A DNA stretch of 64,000 nucleotides from NCBI GenBank assembly GCA_004380135.1, contig QXCR01000004.1, forward strand, positions 372,001 through 436,000, in the 5' to 3' direction. Both the position numbers and the translations under genes were made by a program. Positions 45,201 to 56,139 of this stretch are shown here, one piece after another; position 1 is the first letter of the stretch; every line of letters begins with the position of its first letter. This DNA comes from Stemphylium vesicarium. Taxonomy: Eukaryota > Ascomycota > Dothideomycetes > Pleosporales > Pleosporaceae. Under the pieces are notes generated by a model, which was given only the letters and a program-made list of their open reading frames with translations, was not told the origin of the DNA and searched no databases.

Positions 45201-46004
45201 TGGAGGCAGCGTCGGATGAGGAACCGGAGTCATCAACAACAGATGCCTGGAGCCGGCGCCTGTTCGGGTTCGCTTCAGGTTGTTCAAGCACACCAGGGCT
45301 GAAGACCAGATGATAGAGCCATGTTGCAGTATCGTAAGAGCCTTCCTTCCATACATCCAACTCTGCATCAGTACAACGCCGTTTTCCAGTACCTGAGTTA
45401 TCATCATCTTGTTGCGCGTCTTCTACCACTTGTCGATTCGCTTGCACAGCACTCTCAACGATCTTGCGAAACCGATTGAACCGTGATGGAGACTGTGCTG
45501 AAACACTGGCGTCGATGTTGGAGTGACTGTAAATATCAGCGATCGAGGGACCTGCCAAGCAATCAATGCGGAAGCTCACGGGCGAGCGAATTCCTCCCTC
45601 GCAAGGCGGATGATATTCAATTCCAGAATGAGGGCGGTCTTTATGCCTTCGACCTTCTTCAAAAGGCCCTTTGCCTTGGGCTTGTTGATTAACCACTGGA
45701 GACCTGCCAGTTTCTGGGGCGTGTCGATCAGCTTCTTGATCTCTGCATCCACTTGCTTGTAACGCAGAATGATCGTCTGCGTGTTTTTGAAAAGCGCTGG
45801 CTTGCACATATCCTGATGGATCTTTATGATGTCTGCAAGCGACTGCAGACTTTCCGAAACCAACGAAAACTCCTCGGCAATCTCTGCGATTTGCTTGGGA
45901 GCATGTTTGAGCGTTTGAGCGACGCTGAATAGGGCGAGTGAAAGCTGGGCTGCACTTGCACCAACAGTGATGGCAGATGCGACGATGCCGATAACTTCGG
46001 CCAT
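42290..46004 (-). CDS. Large coiled-coil protein with STAND/HELO-like N-terminal domain
   Basis: Exact function unknown. Exons 46004-45580, 45526-43131, 43081-42864 and 42814-42290 give 1187 residues. The first 140 residues (MAEVIGIVASAITVGASAAQ ... LAREEFARP) are a helical domain of the type found at the N-terminus of fungal STAND and HELO-like proteins. No NACHT or repeat domain follows. Instead there is a long acidic/Ser-rich disordered region, a Pro/Ser/Tyr-rich stretch, and a coiled coil of Glu/Gln/Lys/Arg at about residues 565-755. A conserved-looking C-terminal domain (about 870-1035) includes RSTIFWEASMLSLGSELLLT and, across splices, TYFLGNQPIHTYFFSPDYSP. Domain identity is by resemblance; a signalling or cell-death role would be inference. 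Confidence 0.82.
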
Positions 46005-46666
46005 TGGGAAGCGTGACGAAGCGAACGATAGTTCAGCGGTTGCAAAGAGGGGCAAATTGGCATCCGAAGGTAGATAACGTAGCCTTGCGGATTACACAGC
46101 CTCCCCATGGTACTTCTCTGGGGGGCCAAATTTCAGCTCTGCCGCTTTGCTGCAGGCTGACGCCTATGAATTGGCCTCTAGAACGAGCAAGGTTGCATTG
46201 TAAAGTGTCGGGTGCGTCTAGCCCTGGTTAACAAGCATGTAAGATGCAAGCCACAGGCGACTGTAAACCGGGCAGTGTTTTACAACTGCGTAACGTTGCA
46301 TGGTCCGAAGCGAAAGATCTCGTAGTTTTCGTAAGTTGCATCTTATGAACGAGCTTGCAGGTCAGGACTGCTTGGTTCTCTATTGCACGATCGATGGTCG
46401 TGGTTCGGCTGAACAAACAATCGCGAAACTCTGTCAACAGAGTCTACATGTTGATAAGATTGTTATGGTATGCTGAATGATGACTGTGGCTTCTGGGCGT
46501 ATCCTGGTGATTGCAGTGCGAGCGAGGCTGAATGCTAATGGGAGCCTTGGAGATGCCTGAGTGGCTAGTGCAACACCCCGGGCCTTGGCAATGCGTGCAT
46601 GTGCCTCCCAAAAGTTCGTGATGGCTTCATGCCGGGCGTCGGCTGGAAGTCAACCCCAATGCCGCC
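46005..46666. other. Divergent intergenic region before COX10
   Basis: No gene recognised; should contain promoters of the coiled-coil gene and COX10. Confidence 0.45.
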
Positions 46667-48178
46667 ATGAGCTTTCGACCAATACTGCCCCGCCCAATTG
46701 CAGTGCGGGACGCGAATTCACTGTGTCTGCAGTGCTGGCGGAGGCTCGCCAAAGCGCCGCTGCGGTCACAGCTGCCGTTTTCCTCGATTTCATCACATAG
46801 AGAGAGCGCCGCGGCTGCCGGCAAAGACGAGAACACGTTCAGCAAAGGCTACTTTCGGGCGAACCCGCTATTGAAAGAGTCGTTTTGGGCGTCAAGACAG
46901 GAATTGCAGAGCTCAATAGTGTCCATCCGGTCGGGGAATGGGCAGCAGGCGGGCAAGGAACATGTCACAGCACCACCAGAAGAAGTGCTACCACATAGGC
47001 GACGGCAAAAGGCGAAACAGCAGGCAATGGAGGAAGACCCAGAGACGGCATATCCGATTCCACACGACGCCTCATCGAAGCTGGCACAGATATCCTCGAG
47101 TCTGCCACAGCAATCCCTCAAGCGCATGATGACGACGTACCTCTCGCTGTCGAAGCCCCGCCTGTCCTTCCTCATCGTCCTTTCTGCGACAGCCGCATAC
47201 TCGCTATACCCCGTACCCGGCCTGCTTGCACCTGCAGCAACAGCCACGCCGTCCCTCTCGACCCTTACACTCTTCTTCCTCACCTCGGGCACTGCGCTAT
47301 GCTCGGCATCTGCGAATGCCTTCAACATGCTCATAGAGCCCGCGCACGACGCCAAAATGACCCGCACACGCAACCGCCCGCTTGTCCGAAAGCTGATTAG
47401 CCCACGCGGAGCCATCATCTTCGCTGTCGCATGCGGAGTGCTCGGCACGGGTGCTCTCTACTACGGTGTCAACCCTACCACGGCTTTCCTCGGCGCAGCA
47501 AACATCTTCCTCTATGCGGGCGTGTACACACCAATGAAGCGCATACATGTCCTGAATACCTGGATTGGCTCAGTAGTAGGAGGCATCCCACCACTCATGG
47601 GCTGGACAGCGGCTGCCAGCCAGTATGCGCACGACGGCACGTGGCAGGAACTCTTGTTCGGAGAGGGCTCTGCTGGCGGATGGTTATGTGCTGCGCTTCT
47701 GTACGCCTGGCAGTTCCCCCACTTTAACGCGCTAAGCTGGTCCATTCGCGACGAATACAAAAATGCTGGCTATCGCATGCTAGCCTGGGTCAATCCAGCC
47801 ATGAATGGTCGTGTCGCATTGCGATATGCGATATTGATGTTTCCCATCTGCATCGGATTGTCATACTCTGGCGTTACCGACTGGAGCTACGTTGCTACGA
47901 GCAGCGCAATCAATGGCTGGATGGCGCTCAAGGCTTGGCAGTTTTGGAAGGCCGAGGGCCAAAAGGGCACAGCAAGGGGTTTGTTCTGGGCTAGTATCTG
48001 GCATCTCCCCATTGTCATGGTATTAGCCATGGTTCAAAAGAAGGGACTCGGAGAGCGCCTCTACCGAAGTCTGTTCGGGTACTCAGACATCGACGAAGAA
48101 GACCTCTATTATGAGGTTGGTGAACTTGAAGAGGAAGAGAAAAAGCAGCTGGTTGTCCAAGGCCAACGCAGGGCATGA
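46667..48178 (+). CDS. COX10: Protoheme IX farnesyltransferase, mitochondrial (heme O synthase)
   Basis: UbiA-family prenyltransferase of the inner mitochondrial membrane that converts heme B to heme O, the first step towards heme A for cytochrome oxidase. One exon, 503 residues. A basic Ser/Arg-rich presequence and low-conservation region occupy the first 150 residues. The membrane core starts at TTYLSLSKPRLSFLIVLSAT. The first Asp-rich loop is NAFNMLIEPAHDAKMTRTRNRPL shortened here to its key residues N, D and R-x-R-x-R-P, and the second loop is REYKN-type, read here as IRDEYKNAGYRM. ANIFLYAGVYTPMKRIHVLN and GGIPPLMGW are family hallmarks. The tail is acidic and Lys-rich. Confidence 0.95.
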   Translation: MSFRPILPRPIAVRDANSLCLQCWRRLAKAPLRSQLPFSSISSHRESAAAAGKDENTFSKGYFRANPLLKESFWASRQELQSSIVSIRSGNGQQAGKEHVTAPPEEVLPHRRRQKAKQQAMEEDPETAYPIPHDASSKLAQISSSLPQQSLKRMMTTYLSLSKPRLSFLIVLSATAAYSLYPVPGLLAPAATATPSLSTLTLFFLTSGTALCSASANAFNMLIEPAHDAKMTRTRNRPLVRKLISPRGAIIFAVACGVLGTGALYYGVNPTTAFLGAANIFLYAGVYTPMKRIHVLNTWIGSVVGGIPPLMGWTAAASQYAHDGTWQELLFGEGSAGGWLCAALLYAWQFPHFNALSWSIRDEYKNAGYRMLAWVNPAMNGRVALRYAILMFPICIGLSYSGVTDWSYVATSSAINGWMALKAWQFWKAEGQKGTARGLFWASIWHLPIVMVLAMVQKKGLGERLYRSLFGYSDIDEEDLYYEVGELEEEEKKQLVVQGQRRA

Positions 48179-48960
48179 AACCCCACGCAGTCAGGCTGGA
48201 ATCAATATGGCATTCACTTATGCTATTCCCGCGCTTCCGTTGACTATCGCCCAATCGACAGGCTCATGTCTCCATTCTCCACTGTATTATATGTCATCAA
48301 CACGCATCTAGACGGCTGCATGTAACGAAACAAGCTTCATTGCCGATATTATTTCATCTGCTCGTCCCGGGTACTCTCAACTGCACTTCTACGTCAAGCC
48401 ACGGTCCTTCCATCTACACTGTCAATATCTCTGCAGCGGCTAGATGCTGGTCCAAGGCCCACTGATACCCTCAAGTAGTCGCCTACGATGAATCCCCACA
48501 TGTAAAACTACTAGATTGGCTCAGACAATCTACCAGCATCACAAAGCCGCCCGCCTTAATCTATACCCCGGGTCATGTGTTTCGACTACTGGACAGGGCA
48601 TGAATGTTGTGGGCCAATCAAACCCTCCTAGCGCCACTAACCTCATCTAAACATGAATATGTTTCCCATGAATTGATTGATTCCCGATGCCAGTGTTTCG
48701 ATGGTCCATAGCCTACCGTTCCTTTACCCGCCGGAAATACTGGGTCTTGTCGCGTGCAGCAAGGACGCATGGAATGAAGTACCACACGCTGGGAATTTGT
48801 GGTATATAGTACTGTAATATAGCAAAAGAGATGCATGGTATGTAGGACGACGAATGTACATATAAAGAGGAGTGTCAAAGGACCTCGTATCACCATCACA
48901 ACATCCTTCACACTCGTCTCCATCACCAAGGCTAGCAAGTCCTAGACCTCGAAACCAACG
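48179..48960. other. Intergenic: COX10 3' region and AA9 promoter
   Basis: No gene recognised. The right end is the AA9 core promoter. Confidence 0.45.
48861..48866 (+). promoter_or_regulatory. TATA box of the AA9 gene
   Basis: TATAAA 95 bp before the ATG at 48961, followed by an A/C-rich leader containing ACAACATCC. Confidence 0.55.
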
Positions 48961-49788
48961 ATGAAGTCCATCATCACCGCGCTTCTGGCTGTCGCCAGCA
49001 CAGCGAGCGCCCACTACACCTTCCCTGAGCTCACCGTCAAAGGCGAGAAAACCGGTCTATGGACCTACGTCCGCAAGACAGCAAACTACCAATCCAACGG
49101 TACACATGCCCTGCTCCCACCACCCTCCTTCCTCACCTCCACCAAGATATTTTACTAATCCATTACCCATAGGTCCCACAACAGACGTAACAGCGAACGC
49201 CATCCGATGCTACGAGCTCTCTCCCGGCAGCGGCTCAAAAACCTACACCGTCAACGCAGGCGACTCTGTCGGTTTCACAGCCGTATCCAGCATTTCGCAC
49301 CCGGGGCCGCTGCAATTCTACCTAGCCAGAGTCCCCGCGGGCAAGACGGCGGCGACGTGGGATGGCAGTGGGGAGGAGTGGTTTAAGATTTTCAGTCAGG
49401 GGGCTACGTTTTCTGGGGGTCAGATGAGTTGGGCGTCAAATGGTGTGTTTTTTTTTTCTTCTTTTTTTGCCTACGGGAAATGTCAACTAATGCGATGTAC
49501 ACAGGCAAACAAGAGGTCTCCATCACACTCCCCAAATCCCTCCCATCGGGCGAGTACCTCATGCGCGTTGAGCACATTGCACTGCACTCTGCCTCGGCGG
49601 TAGGCGGCGCGCAGTTTTACATTTCGTGTGCGCAGCTCAAGGTCGAGAATGGCGGGAATGGCAGTCCCGGGCCTAAAGTCGCGTTTCCCGGTGCGTACAA
49701 GGCGACGGATCCGGGTATTCAGATTAACATCTATTATCCGCTTCCCACGAGCTACACGCCGCCTGGGCCGGCTGTGTGGAGTGGGTAG
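48961..49788 (+). CDS. AA9 family lytic polysaccharide monooxygenase
   Basis: Secreted copper enzyme that oxidatively cleaves cellulose or related glucans. Exons 48961-49099, 49173-49442 and 49505-49788 give 230 residues. The signal peptide [17 protein letters not shown] is cut just before His18, which becomes the N-terminal copper-binding histidine (HYTFPELTV). The second histidine of the brace is H89 in [15 protein letters not shown]. The axial-tyrosine motif is [13 protein letters not shown]. Cysteines at IRCYEL and YISCAQL fit the conserved disulfide. No CBM1 module follows, and the length is normal for a single-domain AA9. The second intron begins with an unusually long T-run right after the GTGTGT donor. 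Confidence 0.94.
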
Positions 49789-49999
49789 GGGCATTAAATG
49801 GATGTTTGACGACAAGAGGGGCTTTCTGGTGTAAATATTCATCGTGGAAAGGATGTAGATATGAGAACGCACTATATGACAGCGTTACGTGGTTCATTTC
49901 TTGTTTAACGTTATATACTTCATTTACATTCTTTGCGGTATTTGCAGTTGGAATCTTCAGTCTCTTTCGATGAGTGCTTCCAGATCAACATGCTACTCT

Positions 50000-51826
50000 T
50001 TACTTTGTGCTGGAGCTAGCGTGAGAGCCTCCGTGCTTCCTCCGGCTGGAGCTCTTCTTCTCCTTCTTCTCGCTCTTCTCCGCCTTTTCGGCCTTTTCAG
50101 GCTTTTCAGGCTTCTCGGGCTTCTCATGTTTCTCGGGCTTCTCCTCCTCCCTTACAACTTCCCTCACGGCTTCGCTCTTTCCGTCGATTCTTCGAATCAC
50201 ACGTACGATATCGTCGGCCCTCTCGATTGCGACCTCATGGCCTACGCCATCCAGTACCTTGACTCTGACGTTGTCTTCGCCAAGAGCTGCTCTTGCGTCC
50301 TCGGTAACTTCGTCGGCCACGACAATTGGGTCTGTTTCGCCGAGTATGAGCCAGACTTCCTTCAGGGGGCCGGCGCGCAACTCGATGTTCTCGCGAATGA
50401 CGTTCCAGCGTTCGTGCTGGTCGTGAATAGGGGCGTGGCGGATGGTGGAGATGAAAGCAGGAACGAAAGCCTTGTGGTTCTTGATCTGCCAATCTACGAC
50501 TGAAGACACAGTGCTGTTGGGGTTTCCGGGTAAGAGCATCTGGTTGCTAGAGATGTATGTTTGGTCTCCCTCGCTCGCGGTCGTGGTGGTCTCGGCATTC
50601 TCAATAGCATCAGGATCACTTTCTGTTATCTTTGCGCCGGTCCATAGTCTACTTGCAACGAACTTGCGAACCATCCATTCGGGCATCCAGGAGCTCCTGT
50701 ATAGCATTTTGCTGGAGATTGAAATGTGAGACTTGCGCAGCAGACCTGCTGGAGCGACAAGCACAAGACCTTTGACCAGATGCGGGAAGTAGGATGTGAA
50801 GTCTGCGGCGATGGCGCCGCCCAGAGAATAACCGACTATGGTAAAGTTCGACCAGTGGATTGGCGAAGACTGGAGCGCCAGCATGATCTGAGTGGTATAG
50901 AGGGTTGCGTCATAGTCGGTAGTGTCAGGGGAGGGGCCATCTGAGTATCCGCGGCCGAACAGGTCTAGACCAATGGTTAGCTTAGTGACGAAGATATTGC
51001 AAGTAGAGATCAAGATGCGATGAACATGGCTCGAATATCGTATTCGGTATCCAGTGCCTCAACGTCTTCTCTGAATCCATCATGCGGACCGTGATCCCAC
51101 GTGGAACAGGATGTGCGGTGCACGTGCTTCACCGTTGCGTAGGGCTAGCGGGACCCTTGCCGAAACGGGTAAAGCAGACATGCAATGGACGATCCAACGT
51201 TGGAGGCGGGGTATCCAAACATGACGAGTCCAAAATACTCCAGGGTAAATGCGTCGCATGAAATTTACACGCGCAAGAGTCTTCCAAATTTTCTCCAATG
51301 ACGACGGCAAGAAGTGATGGTCGAAAGACTAGTGAAGATTGTGACAACAGGAGAGGGACCCACCAAAGAGCATGACACGTCGTCCCCTGCCAACTAATTT
51401 GTGTGCGAGATCGGTCAAGGCAATGCTGGGCGTCGAAATGCCGTGAATCAACAAAACTTTTTCTCCATCTCTGGGACCGAATTCGTAGACGCGGATGGAA
51501 CCAAATGGTGAATCCACATCCCGCGCTCCTGGCAGGGCGGACGGGTGGTATGGAAGTTCGGCGGCATCCTCAGGGGAGATATCCGGTAGCAGGGAGTCCC
51601 TGGGAGAAGGAATGGGCGGCTTTCTGGCAGACTTTGAAGAAGCAGTCAATGCCCAGAGTAGCGATAGACCGCCGACCGAGGCGGCGCCGATGATAGCATA
51701 GCGCTGGGCCTTGGGGAGTTGATCGAAGCGTGAGAGCTGGGTGGCGGAGATGTTTGAGATCTTCTTGATGGCAGCCTCGGCGGCCTTGGGCTGCGGCTGC
51801 TTGTCGTTGGCGAATAGGGAAAACAT
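50000..51826 (-). CDS. Membrane-anchored alpha/beta-hydrolase with Lys/Glu/Pro repeat tail
   Basis: Putative serine hydrolase. Exons 51826-51364 and 50964-50000 give 475 residues. The N-terminus has a single hydrophobic segment (about residues 46-63, YAIIGAASVGGLSLLWAL) that should anchor it in a membrane. The hydrolase core has VLLIHGISTPSIAL, RVMLFDLFGRGYSD (formed by the splice) and the nucleophile elbow IVGYSLGGAIAA; WLILGETDPIVV and LDGVGHEVAIE supply the acid and histidine. The last 60 residues are EKPEK/EKAEK repeats and a basic end. The intron is 399 nt, far longer than its neighbours, with a good GCTAAC branch site. An in-frame ATG at 52015 would add 63 unlikely residues. Confidence 0.87.
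50050..50150 (-). repeat. In-frame 9-bp repeats (Glu-Lys-Pro/Ala)
   Basis: Tandem GAGAAGCCC-like units encode EKPEKPEKPEKAEKAEK in the hydrolase tail; probably copy-number variable. Confidence 0.65.
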
Positions 51827-52552
51827 GGCGACAGGTATAGATGTAGAGAACTCGGACCCTGAGGCGGTGACAAAATAAGCTGATCGCCAGCGCGCTAAAT
51901 TGGGCCGATCGTCGCTTCCGCTGGATGCGCCACATGGACCAGGCCTGACGCACCGGAGTAATGAGGCCAGAGCCCGTATCTTTTTGCTCGCTGCTCGGTT
52001 CGGCTGGCCTGTCATGCCGACCAGGACATAACGGGCGTGCTAGAGCTGCTGCAGCACATGCATGCATCCCCCCAAGCGCTGGCCGACCTAGCAATGCTCC
52101 GGGGACCAAGCCAATTCCACGAAACGCTGATCTCGAGGCGGCTAGCGGCGATGCTGTGGAGAGCCAAGGGCCAGGAGCGCGTCAGCTCCTCACAGCCACA
52201 CACCGAGCACAGCTGCGCAGTAGTCCAGAACTGCCCTAGACATCTTCACATCTGGCTATCTGGGCGGCGCTGACCCGGGGGGACACGACCCTATTCTGAC
52301 ACCCACGATCTTTTTAAATCTCCGCACCTCTTCGCTTGTCCCTTTTTGATTTCCTTTCTGCTTCCGCGCGTCTCTCTGAGAGGGTCGCATGTTTGGCTCC
52401 ACCGTCAGCGGACCCCCGAAAACATTCACCCACGCTTGACAGCCCCGTCATCCCCGCCAGTACCGCCCGTGGTACATAGACGCCCAACGTCACGGCTGCG
52501 ACGGAGCAATCGTTTTGCAATCTTTACAAGTATCCCGTTCCTGTAGCGCATC
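51827..52552. other. Divergent intergenic region between the hydrolase and PAP2 genes
   Basis: No gene recognised. Pyrimidine-rich sequence before 52553 looks like the PAP2 gene leader. Confidence 0.45.
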
Positions 52553-54303
52553 ATGGATGACTGGACGTCCAAGCAGCTCCCTGAGCGCCTTCCCTTCTCC
52601 AAGAAGCGCCTCCCCAAGAAGGTCATCTTCTCGTGCGTACCACCACCCGGCGCAAACATGCACCAGACACTGATCAGAACAGATATATTGGCGACTATCT
52701 CATCATCTTGTAAGGCCGCGCCTTCCCCTCTCACATGACCTCTTTTCCGGCTCGACTGGGGCTAACAAATGGTACAGCATTCTGTTGATCACCTTCACTA
52801 TTGTCGACAAGATCCCGCCTTTCCACCAGCACTTCGCACTCGAGAATTACACCCTCCACTACCCCTTTGCCGAACATGAGCGTGTACCCGTCCCCTGGCT
52901 ATGCGTCTACGTTATCCTCGCCCCCGCCGCCATCATTGCCCTCTACACTATGGTGATCGATGGTCTGTTCTCGCACCAGACAACAATGCCCGCGGATAGG
53001 GCCGGCATCAAGCGCCTCTCGGGAAGATACAGGTTCAAGGACCGTCTCTGGGAGCTGAACTGTGGTATACTTGGGCTGGGCCTAAGTATCGGCGCCGCCT
53101 TCACCATCACAGGAGCGTTGAAGAATGCCATCGGAAAGCCGCGGCCGGACCTTATTAGCCGGTGAGTTGGGCCACAGAAAAGACAATGCGCCAATTGACA
53201 CTGTACAGGTGCATGGTGGACCAGGCCAAGATTAACACGACCGCCTACGCCCTTCAGACCATAGACATCTGCACCCAGACGGACAACTACATCTTGCAAG
53301 ATGGCTTCAAGAGTTTCCCTTCCGGACATAGCAGTGGTATGTGACCAGGTCCCGTACGACACAAAATCACTGACATGCGGTAGTCTCCTTCGCTGGCCTG
53401 TTCTACCTCTCCATCTATCTTGCCGGGAAATTGCACGTCTTGGACGCCAAGGGTGAAGTCTGGAGGTCATTTCTCGTCATGGTCCCTGCGCTCGGCGCTG
53501 CCCTCATCACCGGAACCCGTATCATGGATGCACGCCACCACCCATTCGACGTACTCTCCGGTGCACTGCTCGGCATATTAGTATCCTGGGGTTCGTACCG
53601 CCAATACTTCCCTCCAGTTTCTGAGACTTGGCGCAAGGGCCGCGCATATCCCATCCGCGCCTGGGGCAAGGCATCTCGCGCTCCGCCACAGCCCACCATC
53701 ATGGTGGAAGACGATGTACGGCCTTTACGACAAATGAGCAAGCCGATAGACGAGGAGCGGGGAGAAGCATCTGGTTACTCTTCTACAACGGCGGTCCCTG
53801 GTGAAAGCGAAGCAGGAGGCAATGTATTTCGTCAGCAAATCAACAACTCGCAGCGAAGACGTCAGGAATCCGGATCTCAATACGGCGTAGATCGAAGTGA
53901 CACGGCCGCATCAAGCAACTACAGGACCGAGACGATGAGGTCTGGCATGACGTCAAAGGTCAACAGGTATACGAATCAGCTACCAGCCACAAATCCTTTT
54001 GCCGCGGATGTTGCCCGCCAGCGCCAGATGGATACGTATGATTACTCTTCGTCAGAAGATGAGGACAACTACGAGCTCCAAGCAAGGGCCGGCGTCTATA
54101 ATCCAGTTTCGGGCAGACTCACTGACACTGGTTACCATCCCCCCGTAGGACTCTCTCCCGTACCCACGCCTCCTCCTCCAGTCAACACCATCATACCCAA
54201 TCAGCAGACAACCATGTCTCCTACAGGAGACTTGGGCGACAGAAGAGACCTTCCGCCTATGCCCCCGCCACATGCCGTGGGTACCACGCCTCAGCAGATA
54301 TGA
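52553..54303 (+). CDS. PAP2-family lipid phosphate phosphatase (Dpp1/Lpp1-like)
   Basis: Integral membrane phosphatase acting on phosphatidate, diacylglycerol pyrophosphate or related lipids. Five exons (52553-52632, 52683-52709, 52778-53161, 53209-53336, 53384-54303) give 512 residues. The second exon is only 27 nt and supplies YIGDYLIIF at the start of the first helix. The three PAP2 motifs are KNAIGKPRPD, KSFPSGHSSVSF (completed by a splice) and GTRIMDARHHPFDVLSG. Six hydrophobic segments lie within the first 290 residues. The last 200 residues are a disordered cytosolic tail, Ser/Gln/Pro-rich with an acidic patch SSSEDEDN, likely regulatory. Substrate preference cannot be read from sequence. 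Confidence 0.93.
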
Positions 54304-54808
54304 GATGGCGTTGACGTGTACGATTAGATGTGAGCAGCATTGATTTACCGTGCGGGATTGCAGTTTTCAAAATGCCCGAATCCTCGTCCCTGGACGAATC
54401 CCGGATATGCCGATGAGCTTGGTGCCAATGCACGCCCAGTAGATGCTACAAGCTTCATGTATCGCGCTTTGGCCAGGAGCAAGGAGTTGTGGAATTGGGA
54501 TAGGGGTTAGGAAGTTACATTCACGAAGGCAAAAATGGCGCCCTGGATTGGTAGCGTATACGTGCATTATCGAATTTTATCTGTAATCTTCATTCGACGA
54601 TTCTTCATGGAAAGGTGTGAGACTAGGCCGCCACCCGTCAGAAACGATGGCTCATGCAAGCCACCGCGTACCCCTGCATGCGACGCCAAGCCTTGCGTCA
54701 GCGGACGTTGGACACTCTCCACGCTCGTATTCGAAAAGTGTCCTTCCCACAACTACACTGTCACCACCACCCGCACACCACACAACCCCCATCTTCAAGT
54801 CGCCCACC
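54304..54808. other. Intergenic: PAP2 3' region and MPDU1 promoter/leader
   Basis: No gene recognised. The frame upstream of 54809 is open but Ser/Pro/His-rich and looks like leader sequence. Confidence 0.5.
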
Positions 54809-55752
54809 ATGGACGCCTTCCAATCCGCGATCCAACCGCTAACGCAAAACCTGCCGCAACCCATCGCAGACATTGGCATCTCGCTCCTCGGCCCAAAATG
54901 CTACGACACGCTAATCTACAACGTGGACCTCAGCGCAACCGAATGCGTCAAACTGGCCGTGAGCAAAGGCCTCGGCATCGGAATCATCGGCGCCTCCAGC
55001 ATCGTCAAAGTGCCCCAGCTGCTCAAACTACTCAACTCGCAATCCGCCGAGGGACTTTCCTTCCTCGCCTACCTCCTCGAATCCGGCTCCTATCTCATCA
55101 GCCTGGCGTACAATGTGCGCCACGGGTTCCCGTTTAGCACGTACGGCGAGACGGCGCTCATCCTGGTGCAGAACATTGCTATTGCCAGTCTTGTGCTCAA
55201 GTACAGTGGCAAAGGGATTGGAATCGCGGGGTGGATTGGCGGGTTGATGGCAGCGGGCGCGGCGCTGTTTAATGCGGATTTGGTGGGTGAGGAGCATTTG
55301 AGCATGTTGCAGGCGGGTGCGGGTGTGCTGGGTGTGGCGAGTAAGGTGCCACAGATTCTGACGGTTTGGAGTCAGGGTGGGACGGGGCAGTTGAGCGCTT
55401 TTGCTGTAAGTGTTTCCACTCTACTCACTCTCTGGGGCTGGTTGTATAGGGAACTAATTCGTCATGTCAGGTTATCAACTATCTCCTCGGCTCCCTCTCG
55501 CGCATCTTTACGACCCTCCAGGAAGTCGACGATCCGCTCATCCTCTACGGTTTCATCGCTGGTTTCGCCCTCAACGCTATCCTCTTCTGCCAGGTCATGT
55601 ACTACTGGAACGCGCCTGCGTCCAAGAACACGGAGTCGAAGAAGCTCGAGAAGCCGATGGCAGGTGCAGGCAATAAGGAGACGGCGACCAAGCGCGCCGT
55701 GTCAGCTGGATCTGCTGCTGGAAAGAGCCCGAGCACTAGACGTAGGGGTTGA
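54809..55752 (+). CDS. MPDU1: Mannose-P-dolichol utilization defect 1 homologue (PQ-loop membrane protein)
   Basis: ER membrane protein of the MPDU1/Lec35 family, needed in animals for using dolichol-phosphate-linked mannose and glucose in glycosylation. Exons 54809-55405 and 55471-55752 give 292 residues. Two PQ-loop motifs are clear: SSIVKVPQLLKLLNSQSAEG and ASKVPQILTVWSQGGTGQLS. About seven hydrophobic segments fill the middle. The tail is Lys/Ser-rich (KNTESKKLEKP ... STRRRG), lacking an obvious KKxx signal. The start at 54809 follows a CCACC context. It converges with ERG4. The family assignment is strong; the fungal role is by analogy. Confidence 0.93.
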
Positions 55753-56139
55753 ATATTTCTCCATTCTAGTTTCATTCTTTGCGAGCTTTCATTCATCATG
55801 AATGCTCTGCGTAATTGATTAATTTTCAGTATCTCCCTTTTTTGGTGCCCCGTTGAAGTGATGATATCCTTGTAATGATGAACTTATGGGCAATATGACG
55901 ATGGTTAGTGATGTTACTTTCATATATGCATTACTACTGCCATTACAACCATTTACAATGCCCTCCAGTCCGCCCATCGTGCCTAGTTTACAACCCATGA
56001 AATGGGAGGACATGTGCGAAGACTAGTATGATACAAGAAATAGTCCGCCGAAAACCATGCCAGAAAATGCGGGAAAAAAATCAGCGAAGATGCATAAACG
56101 ATGGAGAAATCCAAGTCAAAAATTGTTTCCGCAAAGCGT
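55753..56139. other. Convergent 3' regions of MPDU1 and ERG4
   Basis: No gene; AT-rich 3' UTR-like sequence with several TAATTA/ATGAT runs. Confidence 0.5.

Noticed and set aside
51827..52015. 63-codon upstream extension of the anchored hydrolase
   Set aside because: Arg/Ser/Pro-rich and leader-like; the ATG at 51826 has better context and precedes the conserved sequence.
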